DNA of 64,000 bases. Origin: Chloranthus sessilifolius. Taxonomy: Eukaryota; Streptophyta; Magnoliopsida; Chloranthales; Chloranthaceae. The stretch lies in contig CM037587.1 in assembly GCA_021018995.1 (NCBI GenBank), positions 13,951,366 through 14,015,365 on the forward strand, given 5' to 3'. The notes beneath the pieces were generated by a model. That model was given only the letters and a program-made list of their open reading frames with translations, was not told the DNA's origin and ran no database searches. A program made the position numbers and the translations under genes. Shown here piece after piece: positions 33,960-44,930 of the stretch (within the stretch, counting starts at the first letter, position 1; every line of letters begins with the position of its first letter).

Positions 33960-35074
33960 GGACTTTTTACACAATAGCTCCCTGCGCCGTTTTTTATAAC
34001 CAAACAGTCGGGTGCCTTGTTCTATAACCATCCAACGCCCCGACACCTGTTAAGTTGGCATTCTGGCTGTTTGCACAAGCATCTCTTAAACGGGTAATGA
34101 CTTTTTACCCTTACTTTAAGTATACCATGTAATATAGAAAATTACATTTATGCCCTAAAAGAATAAATTGCTCTAATCGTTTCTCTCTTGCTTCGTTGGA
34201 ACAACCGAAAACTCTAATGGAGGGGCGTCTTTTAATACTTTCCTCTTACTTTTAAGAGAAGTTTCTTCTCTCTTTCTCTTTCTTCTTTCTCTCTCTCTCT
34301 CTACACCCAAGGAAGGCTTCTTCTTCCTCATAAGAAGACCCAGAGATCTTAGAGGATCCATTGAAATACGCCTGTAATGGGGTGTGATTATTTATGTTGG
34401 GAGCATATGAATATGACAATATTTATACAATTATCCTTCATGCTGCTATGGTGTTTGTCTTTTTTTTTTTTTTTTTTTTAACTTTTCTCAAATTCACTTA
34501 GACTCTGTTTGATTTTTTGAGGTTAATTTCTTAGCTTTCTTATCGAAAAAGAAAACTCTAAAAATAATCAAAAAAAGTAATTAATTAGAGAGCATTAGCA
34601 AAGCCTTAGTAAAATAAAATCCCAAAAACTCATAGCCAAATCACAACCTTCATAAAATAAAACCAAATCAAAGCCTAATTTGTACTGAATTTCTGGTTTT
34701 TGTGGTGGAATTTGGTTGGTTTTTAATGGGTTTGAAGTATATTCTGGTTTTATGGAGTTCTTTTTTATGGATTTGAAGCATGTTTATGGGTATTTAGTGT
34801 GGTGGATTTTATGGGTTTTTTATGAGGTTCCACAGTCTCTCCGGAGAAAAAGAAATCCTTTAATCCTGTGAAAAAGGAAGGGAAAATGGGCGTTGATTTT
34901 ACACTAGGGCATAGGGGCAATTTGGTAACTGAGATTTAAGCCATCGACCTACGTGCATCCAAAACGGGTGTCTCTCGCCTGTTTTAACCTGTATGGGGCG
35001 CTAGTTTGTAATTGAAAAAAATCCACCGAAATCGTAATTAAAATGTTTGAGGGGCATTTTCTCGTATTTTTCTC
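33960..35074. mobile_element. MULE-like insert splitting the copia LTR
   Basis: 1,115 bp flanked by a perfect 9-bp duplication TTATATTTA (33951-33959 and 35075-35083), the length typical of Mutator-like elements. Outer ends are GGACTTTTTACACAATAGC and, on the reverse strand, GAGAAAAATACGAGAAAATG then CCCCTC; the pairing is weak. The surrounding sequence rejoins into one LTR when the insert is removed, as shown by the uninterrupted LTR copy at 31017-31230. No transposase. It contains a minus-strand frame of 62 codons at 34361-34173 starting MDPLRSLGLLMRKKK, possibly captured host sequence but not recognised. Confidence 0.75.
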
Positions 35075-35340
35075 TTATATTTATAGTGTTAGAGAGGAAA
35101 CCTAGGAAATAGGGCAGCTACAAGACACCACAGATGTCCTAATAGCTATCCTACATAGCAGCCAACAAGGCAAAAACTGATATGGAAAAGTTTATGATAT
35201 TCTATGTTAATATATTTCTCCTTATGTGCATTTCTTCTTATATGTAATTATTTGTTCCCTTTTTACTAAGACATCTGGGAAATGTCTATCAAAAAGGAAA
35301 AAAAATACATTTGGGAAATGAGATGTTGGATTTATGAACT

Positions 35341-35627
35341 TGGCCCTGGTTGGCTCCCAAAGACATTCCAAAGCAAAGCAATGGTTGGGACTGTGGAATG
35401 TTTGTCCTCAAATACATTGATCACTCTGCTCATAAACTTGATTCTCATTTTACTGAGGTAAATTAGGAATATATTGTATTAACATTTGGTTTTAATATTG
35501 TTATGCATTTTGATCAGTTGTAGCTCCTGATGTTACTATTATTTGATACCAGCCACACATGAATTACTTTATAGATGCTATTTGGAACTCCGAAAATTTA
35601 GGATGGTGGCATCTGGAAGGGTCATAG
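35341..35627 (+). pseudogene. Ulp1-like (C48) cysteine protease exon fragment
   Basis: Bases 35341-35457 translate to a segment containing IPKQSNGWDCGMFVLKYID: the Gln (35374-35376) and Cys (35392-35394) of the SUMO-protease catalytic centre. A GAG|GTAAAT donor follows at 35457/35458. A probable next exon starts after TACCAG at about 35552 (PHMNYFIDAIW resembles the family motif after the catalytic loop). It is cut by the LTR element inserted at 35628. The His/Asp part upstream is missing: a TGA lies just before 35341. It could be a host gene relic or a C48 domain carried by a transposon. Confidence 0.7.
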
Positions 35628-36201
35628 TGTTGGAAAAATTGAAATATTGATCCGAAATAATGCATGAAACCGGTTCGAGACACGAGAAATATCATTGTCT
35701 TTAAACCAATATTTGCCCCCACCACTTCGACAAAGTGGTCACCAACAGGTTACTGACAAATTGGTTCCAGGATACAACGAACCGGCTATGTATTTTTGTG
35801 AAGGATTTGATGAATCCGTTCACGCTATCCGAACACCAAATAATGCAAGAACGCTCTGATAAATACCTTTAAAGATATAACGAAAGATAAGAAAGAATAT
35901 TTTTTGTGGTGTATAAAATAATGATATTAGATTCCTTAAATAGAAATCAAGTGGTGCGTTAATGCACTCTTTTCCTATGAGAAGGTGCAACACGCATCCC
36001 TTGGGAAAAGACGCACCCCTTTGAAATGATCCTTTATTTTGAAAAGACACACCACTTTGGAAAGTCCCTTCATTTTCAAAAGACACATCACTTTGGAAAG
36101 ACACCTCAATTGAAAAGACACACCTCTTGGAAAAATACAAGTTTAATAAACTTTTAAATATCTAGCAATCCCCCACTATTTAAAAGTTTAAATATCCAAC
36201 A
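35628..36201 (-). repeat. 3' LTR of the non-autonomous element
   Basis: 574 bp, nearly identical by eye to 38942-39515. Contains the repeated AAAGRCACAYC-type word seen as AAAGACACACC and AAAGACACATC. Confidence 0.93.
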
Positions 36202-37992
36202 ATCTCCCACTATTTAAAATTTTGAAATCAGAGCAAAGCTTAAAATATATGCATAAATGAAAACGTCTTACAGACTTGAATTTTCACTTTAGTGGAAATA
36301 ACTCAAAGTTTACCAAGATTTTTAGTGAAACTAAGTCTTGAACTAGCAATCTTATATGACAAATCGGAACTATTCCACACATACATTTCATATATTTAGT
36401 GTTCAATAAATTGGTTAGCACATTTAGGCCATATGCTAGTACCCTAATTTTCATAAGTGTTTATGAGATAAAGTCATGTCTCATTGAAAGCGGCTCCACC
36501 CTCACACTTATATAGGTAGACCTATAAGAGATGCCCCTGTAACTTTAACATTTCAACACGTTGTGTTATAGCGTCTATTAAGAGCAATGCTTAACCTCTC
36601 CTTATCCATTACAAGTAAAACACTACCCTTTCTGGGATGTTTATGAGAATTTAATTCTCATCAATATAGTGCCTCTTTGTCCGCTACAGATTTACGACTT
36701 ATTCTTTCCTTTGAACCTAAACATTGACCAAACAAATATTAGGTAAGGTTCCCATCGTAAGTGACTGTTTGGGTAAATGACTTTAAACCCATTCCGATTA
36801 TTCTTTTAGACTAATACTTTCCATAATTGCTTATAATTGTAATTATCAACACATAAAGTGTTTCTTCAGACATTTCTACCTGAAATCATTTATCATTTAT
36901 TTTCTTGTTCATTGACAAGGAAACAAGTTTCATAGAGAAGTTAGAAGTTTTGACTCAATCTTTGTTGGTACGTCTACCAATGGACCTTTAAGTCACTTCA
37001 TTTCTCTACCTATTTTGATATAAGCAACAAACTCAATGAGATTTATAGTTGCTCCTTAACATCTCTTGTGAGATCATGACTCTCTTTCTAAAAGGAAAAT
37101 CATCGTCAAATGATTTAGATCTCAAAATCTAAATCTATTATCTTTCTTAATATAATTCAATTAGAATCATTTGATCATCTTCAAATGATTCTATCAATCT
37201 TCTAGCGACAACTCGATTTTGCCAAAAGATTATGACCATATGATCATTGCTAAAGATTCCACTCATTTGATCATGCCCATTCGATCAAATCCAATCAATG
37301 GCCATGAAATGGTCTTAAAATTTAAGTCACTTAATCATGGTTACCTATTGACTACATAATTGCATCCAATGAATCATGATAAGTCTAAGATCAATACCCT
37401 AATAATTTGACTTACTCAAACGCAATCATTCAGTCATGCCCAAGCAATCACCACCAGATGACAGGATCGCTAATCATAGTTGCACGATCTTGAACGCACG
37501 CGATCTAATGGGTATCAAAGCCTTTCTCAAAAATAACAATAGGTCCGTATAGATCCAAACTCAAACGATAATTACCCATAAACACACTATTTTATTTTGT
37601 TTGGAGAGCACTATAATTGGTACTTCGCCACATTTAAAGAAAACCCAACATTTGGTTCGGTGACAATGTGGAATCGACATAAAAAAATATATAATAAAAT
37701 AAAATAAATACTCTTTTTCATGTATTTGCCTAAGCAATAATAAAGCTTTTTTTTATTATTATTATCCACAGTTGCTAGGACAACAGGGTACTGCATGATC
37801 AACAATAAAGCTCATTTTCACGAATTTGCCTACCCTACCTTCCCTTTGATATATACAAACAGAGATGAGAGATGTGGTGTCTCTGTCTAAATTTTTCATT
37901 AAAATTAGAGAAACGAAACCTTAATGTTTTCATTAATGGTGGATACTTAAGATATTTTAATCATTCATTCAAATATCCCCTGGTTTATTGAT
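36202..37992 (-). other. Interior of the non-autonomous LTR element
   Basis: No gag or pol frames. On the minus strand, about 36380-36210 matches the copia 3' leader at 12810-12960 (shared TAGTTCAAGACT, AAACTTTGA, TTTCATTTATGCAT). The stretch 37050-37500 is rich in TGATCAT/ATCATTTGAT words. Confidence 0.6.
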
Positions 37993-38598
37993 ATGCCTGG
38001 ATTTGTTATGGATGGAGCCAATAGAGATGATGTCTCAAATGGATTAAATTCCACCCTGGTTAAAGAAAATATGTCTCTATATAAATCGCCAAGGAGTCCT
38101 TTGAGTCCCAAAAACCCTAGAAGCGAGGCTCTGATCATTCTCCCGATGGAGGGCCGCGTGGACACATCTATCGAACACCTATATGATAATGTTTATGAGA
38201 TGCATCGCTCTGGAGATGGTTCCCCATCAAGGCAGAGCTTTGGATTGGATGGTGAGGAGTCGATGATCGACTTAGACTTATGCCTCCTCGTTGGCGGAGA
38301 GATGAGAGCCATGAAGATAATGGAAGAGGAGGAGAATGCTGAGAAGGAACACATTGGAGTTGATGTGGTCTCTATGAAGGATAATGAATCTAGTGACAGA
38401 AAGTCCGATAAAATTGGTAGGGGTACCCAATCTGTTGGAATGAAGTATGTTTCTTCAAAACATTCAAAGAGATCATCCCGATTGAAATCGGGCCCTATGG
38501 GATCAGTGAAATTGAGAAGGCTCGACTATTCTATATACTTTAAAGGTGTCTTGCTTCAAACCCCACCTAGCCTAAGGCGAGGGGTGAGACTGCTATAA
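37993..38598 (+). pseudogene. Captured 5' coding segment of a kinesin light chain-related (KLCR) gene
   Basis: The 201-codon open frame begins MPGFVMDGANRDD. It contains KSPRSPLSPKNPRSEAL, VDTSIEHLYDNVYEM, SPSRQSFGLDGEESMIDLDL and LVGGEMRAMKIMEEEE in the same order as the N-terminal, pre-TPR region of plant KLCR2-type proteins. These proteins link cellulose synthase complexes and IQD scaffolds to microtubules. None of the TPR domain is present. The last ~25 codons (after SVKLRR) no longer look like the family, so the fragment ends near 38515. It lies antisense to the LTR element that contains it. The long open frame may reflect recent capture. A start from an independent host gene is unlikely because the whole segment lies between the two LTRs. 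Confidence 0.78.
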
Positions 38599-38941
38599 CG
38601 CCTCTTTTTTTTTTTTTTTTGATAACGGCTATAACGGCTCTTAAACTTCCTAAAAATGCCAAAATTGTAAATTTTAAATAAAATAAAAAGAGTTACCATA
38701 AAAGCAAGCCTGATATCAACGTGGGCTCTCTAAAATCATTTGCAATGAGGAATCTTTCTTTTATTTCCTTCTCTCAGAACTTCTTCAGTAACACCATATA
38801 ATTTTGCCTCCAAATAATTTCACGATGCAGTTGAACTCCATGCGGCTTTGGACAACGAACTCATCCCACACACACCCCAAGCGTCCAACTGATGCCCACA
38901 TGTCCACCCGATTTCTCACAAGTCAAATATCGGTTTTAAAT

Positions 38942-39515
38942 TGTTGGAAAAATTGAAATGTTGATCCGAAATAATACAGGGAACTGGTTCGAGGCACGAG
39001 AAATATCGTTGTCTTTAAACCAATATTTGCCCCCACCAGTTCGACAAAGTGGTCACCAACAAGTTACTGGCAAATTGGTTCCAGGATACAACAAACCGGC
39101 TATGTATTCTTGTGAAGGATTTGATGAATCCGTTCATGCTATTCGAACACCAAATAATGCAAGAACGCTCTGATAAAGACCTTTAATGATATAACGAAAG
39201 ATAAGAAAGAAATTTTTTTGTAGTGTATAAAACAATGATATTAGATTCCTTAAATAAAAATCAAGTGGTGCGTTAATGCACTCTTTTCCTATGAAAAGGT
39301 GCAACACGCATCCCATGGGAAAAGACGCATCCCTTTGAAATGATCCTTCATTTTGAAAAAACACACTACTTTGGAAAGACCCTTCATTTTCAAAAGACAC
39401 ATCACTTTGGAAAGACGCCTTAATTGAAAAGGCACACCTCTTGGGAAAATACAAGTTTAATAAATTTTTAAATATCTAACAATCCTTCACTATTTAAAAG
39501 TTTAAATATCCAACA
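38942..39515 (-). repeat. 5' LTR of the non-autonomous element
   Basis: 574 bp; partner of 35628-36201. Followed directly by the target duplication CATAG. Confidence 0.93.
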
Positions 39516-39520
39516 CATAG

Positions 39521-40489
39521 GGTCTGAATGCCTGGTTGCGTCCATTTAATATTGTGAAGAAAATAGAGTATTCCTTATATTTTCCTCAGTCACAATTCAC
39601 CATTTTTACATTTCTTATTTAGAGTTTTCTTAGTACATTTTGATAATCACATGTTGTTGGGCTTCAACATAGAAGATTAAAATCAGTCCATATAGCCTTG
39701 TATCAAGAGAGGACTGCACACATTCTCTAACTGGCAATGCTTTTCTTGCTGTGGTCTTTATCTTTGTTGGTAAAATCTTGAGATTTACCCAAGTGACAAT
39801 GCAACTTTATCTTTCTTGTAGTTTTTATCCTTGTTGGTAAAGTCTCGAGATTTAACCAAGTGACAGTTGTCATCTTTGTAACAACCTCAATCCCCTGAGA
39901 TTTAAATTGGTCAAGATTTGACCAAGTTCTGGCCCTCAACCCTTGGTATGAGATCTACTAAAACCTATGATGGATATTAATAAATTACATGGCGTGGTAC
40001 CCACACCCACGCCCTACACTAGAATTAGGTGTGACACCCAGACTACCCATAAAATTGAGAGTGGCACCCATTAAGGCGCCCACACTCTCAAAGATTCACT
40101 TTGGTCTAACTTTGACCATTTGATTGGCCCATAAAGAGGCTGGTCAAACCCTTTGACTAGACATCAACGGTGTGAGATCACCAAACACCAAACAATTGGT
40201 GTGAGCGAGCTGTAAGGGATGATGGTTTTATAGTAAATTAAGGGAACTTAAAGGCCTTTGAAACTAATTATTTGAATTTGTTAATTATAAAAGAAATTAA
40301 TTAATAAGTTCTAAAATATCTAGACCCTTGGATGGGAAGACCAAGTTTGATCAAATCTATGGCCATTCATTTGGTCCAAGATGAAAGAATAGTGAGAGAC
40401 GCATTTGAACCCATGAAACCCTTGGATTGAGGAGAATCTTGACTTTCACATGAATAGAGGGCATGATGTACATTTTAAAAGTGTAATAC
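39521..40489. other. Intergenic with one 64-bp direct repeat
   Basis: Immediately right of the LTR element. 39750-39880 has two copies of a ~64-bp unit (TTTGTTGGTAAAATCTTGAG and CCTTGTTGGTAAAGTCTCGAG-type, each ending AACCAAGTGACA or ACCCAAGTGACA). The Ulp1-like relic could continue into the first part, but no exon was recognised. The rest is unassigned. Confidence 0.45.
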
Positions 40490-41884
40490 TGGTAAGTGCA
40501 TGAGTCGTATCGTAGTAAATGGGTACAGAGTACGAGGTCGTTCCCACACGATTTTTAATTAGATTTTTAAAAAGAAATAATTATCAATCATTGAATTCTC
40601 TAGAATTATCACAATATTAAGCTAGCTTAACAAGTTCGATGAATGTAAAAAAATAATAAACTCAACAAGATATATAATATTAATTAAAGAAAAATATGCG
40701 AGGTTTAGGATACTAAATCCTCTTATCCTTGGTTATCATCCATGAGTTAGATCTAAAGGTTGAAATATTAGAGACGAAAAACGACGTAAAAATTAAAATC
40801 AATTAAAACTTTATGGAAGGTTAAAACAATTAAATCGGTATAAAAATCTAAGGTAATATTTTTTCAAATTCACGAATGAAAAGAACCAAAACATTCATTG
40901 TATTAAAAATTAATTTAATCACAATGAATTAATGACTCTGATTTTTGCATAAAAATTAATATTAGGGTACCTATTCATAGATCTAAGTTCATGAGAAAAA
41001 TATGACTAATTCTCATATCTCGGATTTATAATTAGATCCCGAAAATGGCAAAGCATAGACATAAAAATCACATAGGCGTCTGTTTACTAACATTCCAACC
41101 ATAGATCTAAATTCATGGATGAATTCCTCAGATGGGATTCATTAGATCCTAAAACTTTAAAATTTTAGCCACACATTTCAATGTAAAAATTACAAAACAA
41201 TGAAATAAATTGAAAACAATTCATTAAAATACCCAATTCGAGTCTCAAACTTGATCCACAAAGTAGCTTTAATCAACGCTCTATGATTCTATCGAAAAAA
41301 ATTATTAATCTACCTTCTAAAATGCTAAAATGATAAAAGAAAAGAGAAGACTAAAAACTAATGTACAAAAAAAGAGAGTTCTCTAATCCTCACTCTAACT
41401 TTTCCTTTTATAGGGCTCTTTTTCGAAATTCTAATTTTTTTCCTTTAATTTTGACTAATTTCGAGCCTTAAAACATGAAAATTCGGCCTAAAATCGATCG
41501 ATCGATTTTATCAGATTTTTGTGAAATTTGATTAAACTCTTTAGCAGACACATCCTCGATATTTTGGTTATAGCTTTTTACTTCAAACTCGGATTGATAC
41601 GATTCTTGTGAAATTGGAAAAAAGACAACGATCTTCACAACTTTATATGAAATAGAAATTTTACGAATCTAATGTTTTAGCATTCAAAATAAAGCTTCAA
41701 GTCGAGATAAGTTCTGGATGACTTGAGGTTACGTGGATTTCATATTATTTTCTGAACTCTTGGGCTATTTTATGCTTAGCTTATCTCCATACTTATAAAT
41801 TACTAAAATTATATAAAATATATTAAATAACTTTCATCGGACGATAATATATAAGTTTAAGGGATCAAGTATTAACACTTATCA
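40490..41884 (+). mobile_element. Solo-LTR-like element with AAATCGATCG palindrome (element B)
   Basis: Ends TGGTAAGTGCATGAG and AACACTTATCA (short inverted TGRTAAGTG termini), with the widespread plant word GAGGTCGTTCCCACACG after the left end. It carries the perfect 18-nt palindrome AAATCGATCGATCGATTT at 41491-41508, followed by the shared module at 41568-41680. No coding. No matching target duplication was found, so the ends are tentative. Confidence 0.5.
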
Positions 41885-42272
41885 GGACACCTAGAGGACC
41901 AATGGTCCAAAGATAGACCAAAAGGAGGGTTGAGATAGGATCAAAGTGGCATCCACAAGCTTGCCCAAGACTTTTTCCCTCTCTCCTCTTGCCTTGTAAA
42001 AGAAGCAAAGGCTAGAGAAGAGAGAGTGCCACTTGGCACTCTTGTCCCCCACCCTTTTAAACCTCTCTCTCTCTCTCTCTCACCTCACTTTGCACGCCCA
42101 AAATCCTTTCCCCCTCTCTCCTCATTTTGCACGTCAAAAATCATTTCCCTCTATCTCTCTCCTCATTTTGCATGCCAAAAATCCTCTCTCCTCTCTCCAT
42201 CTCCATCATCTTCCTCTATTTGTCTCCATTAGAGCTCTTGCACGAGCTTGGTGCATGGCCCACTTCCATCAC
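41885..42272. other. Intergenic with CT-rich tandem repeat
   Basis: About 42070-42190 holds three imperfect ~50-bp units: CTCATTTTGCACG/CATGCCAAAAATC separated by CTCTCTCC tracts. Frames across it (for example 42026-42232) only translate the repeat and are not genes. Confidence 0.55.
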
Positions 42273-43107
42273 TGTAACATCCCCGAATTTTGGAAGTTGA
42301 ACAATATCCTCGAGATGCGTGTCCGACTGATCGTAGGTTTGACCAAGTAGAAGTCAACACGATGACTATGACTCAATTGAGTGTGAGGTGAACAAGCACA
42401 TGTGCAAAGTGTGAGAGTCAGTTTAGAGATCACATACACGAGTCTTGGGTGTATGTGCCTAACACTGAAGCAAGAGGAGTTAAAGAGCCTAATCACTAAA
42501 GAGAAGTTATTTTCTCTTTATTGTAGTTGGTGTGGAGGTAAGAAGAAAGAGAGAGAGAGAGAGAGAGTAAGGAAGGAGTAAATGCTAAGTTATTGTGGAT
42601 TCCAAATTTGAAGACAAGCTTGAGCATTTAATACCGGATTCAACGCGATTCGACGCGTTGGAGTTAAAAGCTGGAAGCCCTAACCTATAGACCGATCCAA
42701 TTGTTCAAACAAAAGATTGATTGAGGTGAGTTATATTGAATTTGCTTTAAACATGTTGTTGTGCATTCAATTGTAGTTTAAATGATGAATTAGAGAATTA
42801 AAAAATGAAGGGGAAATGATAAGGAAGAAATTTGGAAGAAATACCCGCAAAGGGCTGAATTTCTGACTAAATCAATTGATCGATTTGAAAAATCGATCAA
42901 TCGATTTTGGCCAGGAAGTTAGTTGGGCAGGGATGCCCGAAATCGATTGATCGATTTTAAAATCGATCAATCGGTTTAATCAGAAATTCAGTTCTTTGCG
43001 GACATTTCTTCTAAATTTCTTCCTTATCATTTCTCCTTCATTTTTTGCTTCTCTAATTCATCATTTAAATTACAATTGAATGCACAACATGTTTAAAACC
43101 TCAATCA
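42273..43107 (+). mobile_element. LTR-like element with hairpin (element D, truncated)
   Basis: Starts TGTAACATCCCCGAATTTTG, the same kind of terminus as element A (TGTAAAGACCCGTATTTTG). A GA-rich leader (GA tract ~42549-42569) and a donor-like GAG|GTGAGTTATA at ~42726 follow. The intron-like part is then a large inverted duplication. The right end is not defined. Confidence 0.5.
42720..43107. repeat. ~390-bp hairpin-forming inverted repeat
   Basis: The left arm (42720-42911) and right arm (42936-43107) are near-perfect reverse complements, with a loop of about 24 nt. Arms share TGTGCATTCAATTGTA, TTTAAATGATGAATTAGAGA, AATGATAAGGAAGAAATTT and CTGAATTTCTGA. The inner stem carries paired copies of AATCGATTGATCGATTTT. 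The left arm has an extra ~18 nt near its base. The size fits a foldback or siRNA/miRNA-like precursor. Confidence 0.9.
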
Positions 43108-44235
43108 AAGAATGAGGGCCATTGGAGTACCCTTATTTTTGAAGATTCCTAACCTACGCTAAACATGATTTTGATTTAAATGTTTATATTGTTTGTAAAC
43201 TAATGAATGCGAAAAAATAATAAGATATAAAAGAACAATCACACACAACACAAAGATTTACGTGATTCACCTAATTGAGGGCTTCATCTACGGGAGTGTA
43301 TGTACTATTTATGAACGTTTACAACGCACACATTCTCTTATCTCTAGTGCAAACTCAATCAAGATCAAACATGATCTTCCACAGCCAACATGCTGTAAAA
43401 ACAATGATGCAGTCATTCAAAGAACATAGAAGAGATCTGTCGGAATATGGTAACAATTTTGGCACAAGAACGACTTTAATCGGATCTTCAATCTCCAAGC
43501 AATTCTTCAATACCTTACCTCTCAAAGTATTTATCACAGTTTTTCTCTTTTAAAAACTCTCTCAAAGCAATGCAGGAACCCTAGAGAAAACCTTCTGCTA
43601 ATAGACTCCAAAACACATTAGGAAACTTGACCCAAAAAATCTTCTAAAATTGGTAAGTATTCAAAATTGCATAACTAAATCCACCCGGAATCGATCGATC
43701 GACTTTAACACCTCAATCGATCGAGTTCAATCCGTGAGCACACCCAACATTAAGTGCTCAGGTCAATCGATCAATTTCGACCCGAGACCACTCCTTAGAG
43801 TGTCTCCAATTATGTGTTGGGGTCAAACCTAAACCAACAAAGAAGTCATGCATGGACCTATAGTCACATGCATGACCCTATTTTGACATCCATCATTGGT
43901 GATCAATCATAGAGATTGATCACCAATAATCTAACCATGGAAACATGGGCTTTATTTCTAAATCTATGACATGAATTACTTTAGTGATCATGCATGTATC
44001 TTAGACCATCAAAATGATGAGTCACAAGGACTGAGATGCATGCATGGCTTTTAATGAATTATCATGAACATTGATAGTCGTGTGATCAATGATCATGGAA
44101 ATTGATGGTCCAAAATGAATAGAATTTAAAATTTGCATATTTGAATTGATGGATGGATTTAATGTGTAGTATGTGTATTAGATAGCTAAAATAGTTTGAA
44201 ATTTGATGGTGGATTATTTTCAATCAAAAAGAAAA
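43108..44235. other. Unassigned, with CGATCGAT words and virus-flanking host DNA
   Basis: 43180-43300 resembles a copia LTR leader (AACAATCACACACAACAC, AAAGATTTACGTGATTCACC). Further ATCGATCGATCGA and CAATCGATCGAG words occur at 43689-43770. 43960-44130 repeats ATGATCATGSA/GATCAATGATCATGG words. No gene seen. Confidence 0.4.
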
Positions 44236-44239
44236 TGTT

Positions 44240-44480
44240 AAGATGGAAAAAATAAAATCCTACACTAAGATACATTCATATAAGATTACTCCAGGAATGT
44301 ATTACTGGATTATTTCAGTAAGGTATAAATACACCTATACTTGCTGTTGTTTTAGACAGAAGATTGTTAAACCCTATACAATCTTTAATAGGAGGAATTC
44401 AATCATATTTAGTACATGGTCTTGTTTGGTTTAAAATCAAACCAACTATTTCATTTCTCAAGAAGATCCTAGTCTTGAAG
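44240..44480 (+). pseudogene. Caulimovirid movement protein remnant
   Basis: A segment containing GINTPILAVVLDRRLLNP (from ~44318) fits the conserved core of caulimovirid 30K-type movement proteins, which enlarge plasmodesmata for spread between cells. A frameshift separates it from the preceding frame (44243-44434). The N-terminal part is missing at the left junction. Stops follow at ~44490 and beyond. Confidence 0.65.
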
Positions 44481-44499
44481 GTACAATAAATAAATAAAT

Positions 44500-44930
44500 T
44501 CAAACGAAAGGATTAGAAATGAAACAAGATTCTCATAATTTGGCCATTCAATGACATACTGAACATGAATTAACATCTAAATCAATAACTAAAATTTTTG
44601 ATAATTTAGATAAAAATTTAATAGAAATATTTGAACTAAGACCATATGATTCTAAAATCTAACCAAGATTAATAAATTGGAAAGATTTACAAATACCTAA
44701 AAAATGATTATTTGAAGATTTGTTAGAACAAAAACCAAAGTCTCAAATCCAGATAATGGAAATTTAAGCCTCAAGAAATAATTTATATTTTAGAGATAAT
44801 AGATCAGCCTCTTTCAATTGTGAAAAAGATGAATGGAGTATTGTAAGAAACAACATCGATTCTAGAGCATCTACCTTTGGTGAATCAAATCAGATTCCAA
44901 AGCATATTGCATTAAATATTGTGTAAGTTC
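44500..44930 (+). pseudogene. MP C-terminal / linker region
   Basis: Coding-like AT-rich plus-strand sequence with stops. No domain is recognised between the movement-protein core and the protease. Confidence 0.4.

Larger units (their letters stand above)
31017..35215 (-). mobile_element. Rearranged Ale-type Ty1/copia element
   Basis: Minus-strand element. The 5' LTR is on the right (33877 to about 35215, split by the MULE-like insert), with primer site TGGTATCAATCCAAGG at 33876-33861. Gag, protease and integrase run leftward to 31231, where the element stops before RT. The left end (about 31017-31230) is a second LTR copy in the opposite (plus) orientation; its last 16 nt match the 5' LTR end with three mismatches. 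So the two LTRs are inverted, not direct. RT, RNase H and the normal 3' LTR are missing. Confidence 0.8.
35628..39515 (-). mobile_element. Non-autonomous LTR retrotransposon, 3,888 bp
   Basis: Two 574-bp LTRs (35628-36201 and 38942-39515) in direct orientation, TGTTGG...CCAACA, are highly similar by eye. The perfect 5-bp target duplication CATAG is at 35623-35627 and 39516-39520. The purine tract on the minus strand (TAGTGGGAGAT, next to 36201) puts the 3' LTR on the left. The 2.7-kb interior has no gag or pol. The part near the 3' LTR is related to the copia 3' leader at 12810-12960. The part near the 5' LTR carries a captured KLCR gene segment on the opposite strand. A canonical primer site next to 38941 is not seen. 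Confidence 0.92.

Noticed and set aside
40485-41889. Target duplication for element B
   Set aside because: Flanks AATAC and GGACA do not match; boundaries kept tentative.
42026-42350. Frames over the CT-rich repeat near 42.1 kb
   Set aside because: Only the tandem repeat is translated (Ser/Leu-rich), with no homologous family.
42268-43242. ATCAC duplication at 42268-42272 and 43238-43242 as the TSD of element D
   Set aside because: Possible, but the right copy lies in a common copia-leader word (AACAATCACACAC), so the match may be chance; ends left undefined.
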